From contig JAICWC010000018.1 of NCBI GenBank assembly GCA_025934995.1, positions 1 to 35,960 of the forward strand: 35,960 nucleotides of DNA. Reading direction: 5' to 3'. Below are positions 1-6,398 of the stretch, in pieces. Origin of the DNA: Thermoleophilia bacterium. GTDB lineage: Bacteria; Actinomycetota; Thermoleophilia; Gaiellales; Gaiellaceae. The translations under genes were made by a program, and so were the position numbers. The notes beneath the pieces are model-generated. The model saw only the letters and a list, made by a program, of their open reading frames with translations. It did not search any database and was not told where the DNA came from. Every line of letters starts with the position of its first letter. The stretch's first letter is position 1.

Positions 1-79
1 ATGCGGTCCCGACCCGCGCATATCAGCCGCGACACGACGCGTCGACACCAGCCGCCGCGCTCTCCCCGCCGAAACACCC

Positions 80-99
80 AGGCCCGCTCACGCGGGCCT
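80..99 (-). terminator. GC-rich hairpin downstream of the recombinase
   Basis: The sequence is a perfect 8-bp inverted repeat (AGGCCCGC / GCGGGCCT) around a 4-base TCAC loop. It starts 36 bases beyond the recombinase stop. Read on the minus strand it is followed only by a weak T-containing stretch, so a Rho-independent role is uncertain. It could equally close a plus-strand transcript entering from outside the window. Confidence 0.4.
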
Positions 100-134
100 C
101 AAAGCCGTACCGACTTGACAAACCTCACCCCATA

Positions 135-1649
135 TCAGTTCAGCCGCATCCCGCCTAGTTCGAGCCCAGTACCGCCCACCTTACGAGGTATTGCGCGAAC
201 CGCCGCCGGAATCCTGTAGGTGGGGATGATCCGGCGGCGGTCGTGTACTTGGATGTCTTTGATCAGCAGGCGCAGTAGCTCTTTGGCTTGCTCGGGGTTC
301 TCGTCGGCGACGATCGCTTCGAGCTGGTCGGCGAGGCCGCGGAGGGCGGCCGCGTCGGGCGGCGTGTGCGCTTGTGCGGCGAGCCGGGCGGTGAGGTCGG
401 CTTCTCGTTCGCGGAGCGTTTCGAGGCGGTCACGGTGGCCATGGACGCGGTCTTGGAAGAGGTCGGCGGCGAGCCGTCCGTCTTCGAAGCCTTCGAAGTA
501 GCGCTCCAGCTTGCCCTCGACGCGCGCGATCTCCGCCCGCGTCGATGCGAGTTGGTCCTCCAAGTCGGGACGTTCGCTCTCGGTTACGTTCGCCAGGTCG
601 GAGAGTGCCTTTTCGATCAGGTGGCCGTCGCGGTAGAGCTCGGCGAGCTGGGCGAGGACGGCCGCTTCGAGGCGGTCTTTGGGGAGCCGGTCGCCGTTGC
701 ACTTCGACGGTCCGTACTTGTAGCGGGTGGAGCAGGCGTAGTAGGTGTAGCGGCCGTTGCGTCCGTGCGCGGAGGTGCCGACGTAGGCGCGGCCGCAGTG
801 GTTGCAGCGGACGAGCCCGGATAGGAGGTAGTCGGTCGGGTTGCCGCGCCGCAGCGAGGCGTCCTCGCCGCGGCGTCGGAGGATCTGCTGCGCCTTCTCG
901 AACGTGTCGTCGTCGACAAGCGGGTCGTGCAGGCCGGGGTACGTTTCGCCGTTCCAGCGGACGAGCCCGCGGTAGGCGGGGTTGGCGAGGATCAGTTGCA
1001 GCGCGTTCGGTGACCAGCCTTGCTTGCGCGGCGGCGGCGCGGCCTCCGTGTCGAGGGTGCGCGCGATCGCGGTCGTGCCCAGTTTCCCTCCCGCGTAGAG
1101 GTCGAAGATGCGCCGCACGACCGGCGCCTTCACTTCGTCCGGCACGAGCAGCTTGGTCTTTTTGTCGCGTGTGTAGCCGTAGGGGCTGCGGCCGCTCATC
1201 CATTTGCCTTCGCGGACGCGGCGTTCGAGTCCGGCGGTGACGCGGTCGACGATGGTCGCGTGCTCGAACTCCGCGAACACGCCGAGCATCTGCAGCATCA
1301 TCCGTCCCGCTGGGGAGCCGGTGTCGAACGGCTCCGTCGCTGACTTCAAGACGACGTCGAGCTGATCCAGCTCCTCGCACAGCCCGGCGAGCTGACGGAC
1401 CTTGCGAGAGAGGCGGTCGACGCGGTAGACGAGCAGCAGGTCGATGCGCTTCTCGCGCGCAAGGTCGAGCGCCTGCTGCAGGCCGGGACGGTCGAGGCTT
1501 GTGCCGGATGCTTGGTCCTCGTGGGCGGCGACGATGCGCCAGTCCTCCATCGCTTCGCAGTAGCGCTCCAGCCGCTCCCGCTGCGTCTTCAGCGACGTGG
1601 GCTGGTGGTCCTCATCGGTCGAGATCCGCTGGTAGAGACAGACCCGCAT
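135..1649 (-). CDS. Large serine recombinase (site-specific integrase)
   Basis: This 504-residue protein is a large serine recombinase catalysing site-specific DNA integration or excision. The resolvase domain (about 1-150) starts YQRIS, giving catalytic Ser10 with Arg8, and carries YRVDRLSR (75-82) and the long E-helix ending near EGKW. A recombinase domain spans about 155-260. A zinc ribbon follows with CNHC at 282-285 and Cys306 and Cys317, then a charged coiled-coil region (about 355-425). The ATG at 1649 is chosen because homology begins there; an upstream extension to 1823 reads as low-complexity Arg-rich sequence. The last residues (VGGTGLEL, 491-498) are encoded by a tRNA-like 3' end in reverse complement, so the normal C-terminus may have been replaced by readthrough into the attachment site. 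Length and domain order fit the family. Which element it mobilises is not visible. Confidence 0.93.
   Translation of the reverse strand: MRVCLYQRISTDEDHQPTSLKTQRERLERYCEAMEDWRIVAAHEDQASGTSLDRPGLQQALDLAREKRIDLLLVYRVDRLSRKVRQLAGLCEELDQLDVVLKSATEPFDTGSPAGRMMLQMLGVFAEFEHATIVDRVTAGLERRVREGKWMSGRSPYGYTRDKKTKLLVPDEVKAPVVRRIFDLYAGGKLGTTAIARTLDTEAAPPPRKQGWSPNALQLILANPAYRGLVRWNGETYPGLHDPLVDDDTFEKAQQILRRRGEDASLRRGNPTDYLLSGLVRCNHCGRAYVGTSAHGRNGRYTYYACSTRYKYGPSKCNGDRLPKDRLEAAVLAQLAELYRDGHLIEKALSDLANVTESERPDLEDQLASTRAEIARVEGKLERYFEGFEDGRLAADLFQDRVHGHRDRLETLREREADLTARLAAQAHTPPDAAALRGLADQLEAIVADENPEQAKELLRLLIKDIQVHDRRRIIPTYRIPAAVRAIPRKVGGTGLELGGMRLN
158..180 (+). other. tRNA 3'-end fragment, probable attachment site core
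   Basis: Read on the plus strand this stretch looks like the 3' end of a tRNA gene: a T-loop TTCGAGC, a T-stem 3' strand CCAGT, an acceptor 3' strand ACCGCCC, then ACC. The matching 5' T-stem strand (ACTGG expected) is absent; CCTAG stands in its place, and no D-arm or anticodon arm lies upstream. The acceptor sequence resembles actinobacterial tRNA-Val, but the identity is recalled, not computed. Such fragments mark att sites of elements that integrate into tRNA 3' ends. It lies inside the 3' end of the recombinase gene. Confidence 0.6.
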
Positions 1650-1707
1650 CACAGGCGACCCCCTCCGTTGGCGTGGTCGTCCATGAGGCCATCGATCCCA
1701 GCGAACG

Positions 1708-1884
1708 TCAAGTCGCCCATGTCCCGCCGAGGATCGAGTGCGCCCGTCCGGGCGCGCTCGAGCATGCCGTCGGCAAGCGCGGCGTGCGCCGCGCAGCCAG
1801 GATCTCGGCCGCGTACGGCGCAACTTCTTCTTTCTTCCACCTTGTCGCGAGCTGTACGCGGACGCGGAATCGCGGAGTGTGCAC
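1708..1884 (-). CDS. Possible small protein upstream of the recombinase
   Basis: A GTG-initiated 58-codon frame ends 58 bases before the recombinase start. It reads with high GC at third positions and contains a plausible basic-amphipathic stretch (TRWKKEEVAPYAAEILAARR). A competing frame covers the same strand from a GTG at 2005 to a stop overlapping the recombinase ATG (1649-1651), but its N-terminal half is a translation of the 12-bp tandem repeats (RSVVRSVVRS), which looks non-coding. I do not recognise the protein. A DNA-binding accessory factor would fit its position and charge, but that is only a guess. Confidence 0.3.
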   Translation of the reverse strand: MHTPRFRVRVQLATRWKKEEVAPYAAEILAARRTPRLPTACSSAPGRAHSILGGTWAT

Positions 1885-1907
1885 GCGCTTTCCCGACCTC
1901 GAGGGGA

Positions 1908-1923
1908 TCCGGTCCGGACCGGA
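1908..1923. promoter_or_regulatory. 16-bp perfect palindrome
   Basis: TCCGGTCC / GGACCGGA is a perfect 16-bp palindrome with no spacer. It overlaps the start of a 12-bp tandem repeat array and lies about 260 bp upstream of the recombinase start, in what appears to be a gene-free gap between two small ORFs. It could be an operator or a dimer-binding site. No binding protein can be named from sequence alone. Confidence 0.4.
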
Positions 1924-1966
1924 CTACAGAACGGACTACAGATCGGATGCCAGAACGGACGCCAGA
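1919..1966. repeat. Four tandem 12-bp repeats
   Basis: Four imperfect 12-bp units follow one another: CCGGACTACAGA, ACGGACTACAGA, TCGGATGCCAGA, ACGGACGCCAGA. All share CGGA at positions 2-5 and CAGA at the end. The period is just over one helical turn, so protein bound to each unit would lie on nearly the same face. The array is iteron-like and sits between small ORFs upstream of the recombinase. Confidence 0.6.
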
Positions 1967-2001
1967 ACGACCCGCCCCGAGGAGAAGCCGAAGCGCGATC
2001 G

Positions 2002-2208
2002 TCACGCCGCCCGCCTAAACGAAGTCGAGCGTTGCCGCCGGAGCGCGGCCGCGAAGAGCGCAGTCAAGAGTTCGACGGCCTCTGCCTCCTGGGCAGCGGT
2101 AAGCGGCTCGACCCTCACCGGGCCGAGCCTGATCTCACCGTCATCGATTGTTTTGAGGCGCAGCGGCACAACGTTGCCGCCGCCGCGCAGCGCGTCGTGA
2201 TCGTCCAT
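2002..2208 (-). CDS. Small conserved-looking protein in the recombinase cluster
   Basis: This 68-residue protein starts at an ATG and shows normal coding-like codon use for the region. The middle reads as a beta-rich segment (LRLKTIDDGEIRLGPVRVEP) followed by an acidic helix (AAQEAEAVELLTALFAAAL) and a basic tail. I do not recognise a family. It lies upstream of the recombinase on the same strand, separated from it by the repeat array and a possible small gene, so it may belong to the same element. The start has no strong ribosome binding site, and initiation further upstream in another frame cannot be excluded. Confidence 0.5.
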   Translation of the reverse strand: MDDHDALRGGGNVVPLRLKTIDDGEIRLGPVRVEPLTAAQEAEAVELLTALFAAALRRQRSTSFRRAA

Positions 2209-2500
2209 CGGTTGTCGACGCGCCGGCAGAGGAGCCAGACATCAACGCCGCACCCGCCCAGACCGATACGCCCGGTGGGCACGATGAGTCCTTCCATATA
2301 GAAAGGCCATTTTTGACCCCGAAAAATCACACGCGGCTGCGAAGACTTACGAGACATTTACGACCGTGACTGCTGAGTCGGCGGCGTGTCAGTGTCGGGT
2401 CAGTCGTATGTTGGTACCTCGCCCGAAGCCGCGGTCGTCGCCAGCTGTTGGCACTGTCTCAGCGACTTGTCGAACGCTTCTGAACGGTGCGCCTGCGACA
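2209..2500. other. Gap without a convincing gene; divergent promoter region
   Basis: This stretch separates the minus-strand small protein from the plus-strand 159-residue gene. It includes a locally AT-rich part (about 2288-2335, with runs of A and T and a TATA-like TCTATATGG on the minus strand) that could hold promoters for either side. A minus-strand frame from 2357 to 2115 overlaps the 68-residue gene and has unusual Cys/Trp-rich composition; I do not accept it as a gene. Confidence 0.4.
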
Positions 2501-2980
2501 ATGAAGGCGGTGGACGCCAGTTCCGACTTCCGCGCAGCCGTCGAACGCGCGGCTCTCGATCTTGCGGGATGGCCCGAGAACTTCTCGGATGCACACATCC
2601 ATTTCGACGACCGCATGTTCGCCGGACTCGTGCCCGAGTTCTCCGATTCCGAGTGGCTCAGACTCGGAGCAGTGGCGGCAGATGTGGCTGTGCCGCTGCC
2701 CGGATCCTTCCTCATTCAAGTCCCGATCGCCGAGTTAGAGCAGGAACCCGAGGACTTCGACCTTGCCTCAGTCCGGAGTCTCGAGCCTTGGCAACCGCCT
2801 TCGATCCACAGACTTCGAAGTGGGTCAGCGTTCGCAATACGGGCGAGCTACCAGCCGAATGCCTGGCACCGTGACATTGCATCAACCCCGGCGGGAGCCG
2901 TAGGCTGGCTCAGCGGCCCCTACGACGTGGACGACGCCGTGTGGCGGTTGTCACTTATGTACGAGACCGGCTCCGGGTAG
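2501..2980 (+). CDS. Hypothetical protein, 159 residues
   Basis: The frame is open from a GTG at 2366, but residues before the ATG at 2501 look non-coding (Cys/Arg/Ser-rich), so the ATG is preferred. The protein is acidic and soluble, with no signal peptide or membrane segment. Visible patches include an N-terminal helix (FRAAVERAALDLAGW), DAHIHFDD, EFSDSEWLRLG and a C-terminal Trp-containing stretch. I do not recognise the family. It is followed after 87 bases by another small gene on the same strand; both lie before the strong terminator at 3473-3501 and may be cotranscribed. A metal-binding role for the His/Asp patch would be speculation. Confidence 0.6.
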   Translation: MKAVDASSDFRAAVERAALDLAGWPENFSDAHIHFDDRMFAGLVPEFSDSEWLRLGAVAADVAVPLPGSFLIQVPIAELEQEPEDFDLASVRSLEPWQPPSIHRLRSGSAFAIRASYQPNAWHRDIASTPAGAVGWLSGPYDVDDAVWRLSLMYETGSG

Positions 2981-3067
2981 CCGCACTGGCGCAACCGTGG
3001 CCCGACCTGTGGGCGATGCTCAGCAGGCTGGATGCTCACAGTTGATGCCGCCGAGTAGCCTTCGGCC

Positions 3068-3364
3068 ATGGAATGGTTCGCGGTTCGACACGTGATCGAG
3101 AACGATGGGTCGTTCGAAGAACGCATCACCCTCTGGCGAGCTTCTTCGGAGGACGATGCCATCGCGCGTGCAGAGCGGGAGGCCGAGGAGTACGCGGCAT
3201 CCGCTCACTGGAGGGTGCTCGACATGTTCCAGTGCTACCGGCTTCCTGAGACTCCGGCCGACGGTCACGAGGTCTTCTCGCTCATCCGGAGGAGCGAACT
3301 CGCCGCGGGACCGTACCTCGACTCCTTCTTCGATACGGGCAACGAGCTGCAGCGCACGGAGTAG
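3068..3364 (+). CDS. Small DUF4288-like protein
   Basis: This 98-residue protein begins MEWFAVRHVIE and continues with EERITLWRASSEDDAIARAE and EAEEYA. That pattern (N-terminal W/F-beta strand, then ERITLW, then an Ala/Glu helix) resembles the DUF4288 family of small bacterial proteins of unknown function. The match is from memory of the family pattern. There is no signal peptide or membrane segment. It is the last gene before a strong intrinsic terminator and follows the 159-residue unknown gene in the same direction. DUF4288-like genes are often near toxin or phage-type loci, but nothing here proves such a role. Confidence 0.7.
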   Translation: MEWFAVRHVIENDGSFEERITLWRASSEDDAIARAEREAEEYAASAHWRVLDMFQCYRLPETPADGHEVFSLIRRSELAAGPYLDSFFDTGNELQRTE

Positions 3365-3472
3365 CCGCAAACCGCTCGGCTGGAAGTTGTCACGTCAGAT
3401 CGAGAGGCGACGCAACGAACGAGTCGGCAGGCCCTGAGCGGTTCGCGTAATACTCGGTTCGGCCCATCCCAG

Positions 3473-3501
3473 GAAGCCCCGAGCCCGGGGCTTCTTTTTT
3501 T
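3473..3501 (+). terminator. Intrinsic terminator
   Basis: An 8-bp stem GAAGCCCC / GGGGCTTC with a 6-base loop is followed directly by seven T residues (3495-3501). It is the clearest Rho-independent terminator in the window, ending the plus-strand transcript of the two small unknown genes. It also marks the boundary between the accessory segment and the metabolic genes. Confidence 0.92.
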
Positions 3502-3574
3502 GCGCGCGTCATATCGACGTTTTCGCGCTTAAGTGACACCGGGCGCCGCCGTTCCGCCTGGTTAGCCTCTGACC

Positions 3575-4519
3575 ATGGTCGTGACGCCCGCGGAGACCGA
3601 CGTCACGATCGTCGAGGTCGGACCGCGCGACGGGCTGCAGTCCGTCGAGCGGACGATGCCGACGCCCGCGAAGCTGCGTTGGATCGATGCCCTCGCGGCC
3701 TCGGGCCTACGTGAGATCCAGGTCGGCTCCTTCGTCTCGGCCCGCGCGCTGCCGCAGATGGCGGATTGCGCAGACGTCGTCCGCCATGCATTGACGATCG
3801 AGGGCCTGCAGGTGTCGGTGCTGGTGCCGAACCTGCGCTACGCGGAGATCGCCTTCGACACCGGCGTGCACGTGCTGACGATCCCGGTCTCGGTCAGCGA
3901 GCCGCACTCGATCGCCAACATCCGCAAGACGCACGACGAGATCGTCGACGACGTGCGCGCAATCGTCGCACTGCGAGACGCCCGGTATCCGGATGCGCAG
4001 GTCGCGATCGGCCTCGCAACCGCGTTCGGGTGCTCGATCCAGGGCGCTGTGCCGGAAGACGACGTGATCCGAATGGCCAATCGCGTCGCGGCATGCGGCG
4101 TCGACTCGATCCACCCCGCTGACACTGTCGGTTTCGCAAACCCGGCGCAGGTCCGGCGGCTCGTCCCCCGCCTGCGCGATGCGGTCGGCGGGCTGTGCTC
4201 GTCGATCCACTTCCACGACACGCGCGGACAGGGCCTCGCCAACGTCGTCGCTGCGCTCGACGTCGGCATCCGCACGTTCGACTCGTCGCACGGCGGCCTC
4301 GGCGGGTGCCCTTATGCACCCGGCGCCACCGGGAACATCGTCACCGAGGATCTCGTGTTCCTGCTCGAGTCGATGGGGCTGCGCACCGGGATCGACCTCG
4401 AGCGGTTGATCGACGCGCGTGCCGTCCTGGCCGAAGGGCTACCCGGCGAACCGCTCCACGGCCACGTTGCCGAGGCCGGTCTCCCCAAAGGCTTCGTCCC
4501 GGCGACGGCCGCCGCGTGA
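3575..4519 (+). CDS. HMG-CoA lyase-like enzyme
   Basis: The 314-residue protein belongs to the HMGL/DRE-TIM metallolyase family, which splits 3-hydroxy-3-methylglutaryl-CoA, or related branched hydroxyacyl-CoAs, into acetyl-CoA and a ketoacid. The N-terminal GPRDGLQ supplies catalytic Arg18 and Asp19. HFHDTRGQG (212-220) supplies metal-binding His212 and His214. GGCPYAPGATGN (243-254) is the HMG-CoA lyase loop with Cys245. One feature differs from classical lyases: the usual VSPKWVPQMAD segment reads VSARALPQMAD, so the substrate may be a relative such as citramalyl-CoA. The stop overlaps the GTG start of the CoA transferase by four bases (GTGA), which implies coupled translation and consecutive pathway steps. 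Confidence 0.9.
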   Translation: MVVTPAETDVTIVEVGPRDGLQSVERTMPTPAKLRWIDALAASGLREIQVGSFVSARALPQMADCADVVRHALTIEGLQVSVLVPNLRYAEIAFDTGVHVLTIPVSVSEPHSIANIRKTHDEIVDDVRAIVALRDARYPDAQVAIGLATAFGCSIQGAVPEDDVIRMANRVAACGVDSIHPADTVGFANPAQVRRLVPRLRDAVGGLCSSIHFHDTRGQGLANVVAALDVGIRTFDSSHGGLGGCPYAPGATGNIVTEDLVFLLESMGLRTGIDLERLIDARAVLAEGLPGEPLHGHVAEAGLPKGFVPATAAA

Positions 4520-5715
4520 CCGGGCTGCCGCTCGCCGGGGTGCGGGTCGTCGAGCTCTCGCACGTCGTCATGGGGCCGGCGTGCGGCGTCGTCCTCGCCG
4601 ATCTCGGCGCGGACGTCGTCAAGGTCGAGCCTCCGGTCACGGGGGACAAGACGCGCCACCTCGGCGAAGCAAGCGCGGGCCTCTTCACGACGTACAGTCG
4701 GAACAAGCGGAGCGTCGCCGTCGACGTTCACACACCGGAGGGTCACGCCTTCGTGCGGCGCCTGGTCGCGGACGCCGACGTCCTGATCGAGAATTTCCGG
4801 CCGGGCGCGCTCGACGCGGTGGGGCTCGACTACGCATCGCTCAGCACGCACGCGCCGCGCCTCGTCTACTGCTCGCTCAAGGGCTTTCTCGCGGGACCGT
4901 ACGAGCAGCGCGTTGCTCTCGACGAAGTCGTCCAGATGATGGGCGGCCTCGCCTACATGACCGGGCCGCCGGGCCGGCCACTTCGCGCGGGCGCATCCGT
5001 CAACGACCTGATGGGCGCCGTGTTCGCCGTCACCGGTATCGTCGCCGCGCTCTACGAGCGGGAGCGCACAGGGTGCGGGAAGCTCGTGCGGGCCGGGCTG
5101 TTCGAGAACAATGCATTTCTCGTCTCGCAGCACATGGCGCGGTTCGCGATCACGGGGGAGGCGCCTCGTCCGCTGCCGGTACGAGAGTCGGGCTGGGGCG
5201 TCTACGACGTGTTCGCGACGAGCGACGGCGAGAAGGTCTTCCTCGCCGTCGTCACGGATCGACAGTGGCGTGCGTTCTGCGAGGCGTTCGGGCTCGACGA
5301 TCTGGCGGCGACGGAGGCGCTTGCGACGAACCGGCTCCGCGTCGACGCGCGCGAGTGGATGATCCCGGTGCTCGCCGGCGCGATCGGCTCCCGGACACGC
5401 GACGACGTCTGCGTGCTCTGCGAGGCGGCCGGCGTCGGCTTCGCGCCGATCCGGCGGCCCGAGGAGCTGTTCGACGACCCGCACCTCAAGCGGCCGGAGG
5501 CGAGAGTCGACGTCACGCTCGAGGACGGCAGGACGACATGGCTTCCCGGCCTGCCGCTCGAGCTCGACGGCAGGCGCCTCTCCGGCCGGCGCAACCCGCC
5601 CCGCCTCGGCGAGCACACGGTCGAGGTCGCCGGGGCACTCGGCTACAGCTCCGAGGAGATCGCGCGCCTCGTCGATGCGGGCGTGCTCGACGTCCCCGAC
5701 GCCGCGCCGGTCTAG
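4516..5715 (+). CDS. Class III CoA transferase (CaiB/BaiF family)
   Basis: This 399-residue protein matches the CaiB/BaiF (formyl-CoA transferase) family, which moves CoA between carboxylic acids. Signatures include the N-terminal LAGVRVVELSHVVMGP, the ADLGADVVKVEPP segment, SRNKRSVAVDV, IENFRPG and the catalytic aspartate region SVNDLMG (Asp164). The start is the GTG at 4516, inside the stop of the lyase gene. The pairing suggests that this enzyme loads the acid onto CoA and the lyase cleaves it; a succinyl-CoA:HMG-type transferase would be the closest known logic. Substrate cannot be read from sequence. The stop codon overlaps that of the convergent response regulator on a shared CTAG. Confidence 0.92.
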   Translation: MTGLPLAGVRVVELSHVVMGPACGVVLADLGADVVKVEPPVTGDKTRHLGEASAGLFTTYSRNKRSVAVDVHTPEGHAFVRRLVADADVLIENFRPGALDAVGLDYASLSTHAPRLVYCSLKGFLAGPYEQRVALDEVVQMMGGLAYMTGPPGRPLRAGASVNDLMGAVFAVTGIVAALYERERTGCGKLVRAGLFENNAFLVSQHMARFAITGEAPRPLPVRESGWGVYDVFATSDGEKVFLAVVTDRQWRAFCEAFGLDDLAATEALATNRLRVDAREWMIPVLAGAIGSRTRDDVCVLCEAAGVGFAPIRRPEELFDDPHLKRPEARVDVTLEDGRTTWLPGLPLELDGRRLSGRRNPPRLGEHTVEVAGALGYSSEEIARLVDAGVLDVPDAAPV

Positions 5716-6398
5716 ACGGTCGTGGCCGCCGTCCAGCGGTACAGGTGCTCCGGCCGTCCCGCGGCCCCGTAGCGGAGCGTGTAGTCGACCGCACCGGAAT
5801 CGGCGAGGAAGCGAAGGTAACGCCGCGCGACGCCGTGGCTGATCCCGGCGCGGGCAGCGAGCTCGGCGGTCGAGAGCGCGCAGTTCGATTCGCGCAGGCA
5901 CGAGGCGACGAGCGTCAGCGTCGGCGGCGAGATCCCCTTCGGCAGCGACGCGTCGCTGCTCGTCCGCAGGAGCCCGTACAGCCGGTCGATGTCGCGCTGC
6001 TCAGCGTGATCCATGTCGGCGAGCCGCCGACGGGCCTCGGCATACGTCTCGAGTCGCTCGCGGAACGTGACGAACGTGAAGGGTTTGACGATGTAGTGGA
6101 CGACGCCGAGCTGCATGGCGTCGCGCAACACGTCCACGTCCTTCGCCGACGTGATCGCGATCACGTCCAGGCGTGGGGCACTCCCTGCGCGCAACGCGCG
6201 CATCAGCTCGATGCCGGTCTCGTCCGGCAGGTAGATGTCGAGCAGGACGAGGTCGGGGCGAAGCTTCTCCACGAGCGCGCGTGCTTCGCGGCCCGTCGTC
6301 GCCTCGCCGACGACCTCGAAGCCGGGGATGCGCTCGACGAACTCGCGATGCACTGAGACGGCCATGAAGTCGTCGTCGACGACGAGCGTCCGGATCAC
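5712..6398 (-). CDS. Response regulator, CitB/DcuR type
   Basis: The 228-residue protein has a receiver domain (about 1-120) with acidic residues at 8-10, phospho-acceptor Asp54 in LLDIYLPD, Thr83 and Lys105. A C-terminal winged-helix part follows with SHGVARRYLRFL and a GRPEHLYR ending, the pattern of CitB/DpiA/DcuR regulators of organic-acid metabolism. It starts at a GTG inside the stop of the sensor kinase gene (GTGA overlap), so both are made from one transcript. Its gene converges on the lyase/CoA-transferase pair, and its kinase gene diverges from the Liv importer. The nearest likely target is therefore the 8018-8151 promoter region. Confidence 0.92.
   Translation of the reverse strand: MIRTLVVDDDFMAVSVHREFVERIPGFEVVGEATTGREARALVEKLRPDLVLLDIYLPDETGIELMRALRAGSAPRLDVIAITSAKDVDVLRDAMQLGVVHYIVKPFTFVTFRERLETYAEARRRLADMDHAEQRDIDRLYGLLRTSSDASLPKGISPPTLTLVASCLRESNCALSTAELAARAGISHGVARRYLRFLADSGAVDYTLRYGAAGRPEHLYRWTAATTV

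Noticed and set aside
115-143. TTGACA-based plus-strand promoter at 115-120
   Set aside because: No -10 box at suitable spacing, and it would fire into the antisense strand of the recombinase with no gene to serve.
158-180. Complete tRNA gene
   Set aside because: Only the T-loop, one T-stem strand and one acceptor strand are present; D-arm, anticodon arm and 5' acceptor strand are absent.
1919-1966. CRISPR-like repeat array
   Set aside because: Units are 12 bp with no spacers, so this is a simple tandem repeat.
1649-2005. GTG-started 118-codon frame with a 4-bp overlap to the recombinase start and to the 68-residue gene
   Set aside because: The chained overlaps are attractive, but the N-terminal half is a translation of the 12-bp repeats and palindrome, and codon use is poor. 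The C-terminal part may be coincidental; an alternative frame reads better.
2115-2357. Minus-strand 80-codon frame upstream of the 68-residue gene
   Set aside because: Cys/Trp-rich, no family pattern, and overlaps a better frame for its 3' part.
4312-5901. Minus-strand open frame of about 530 codons
   Set aside because: It is antisense to the CoA transferase, which has its full family signature, and it also overlaps the response regulator.
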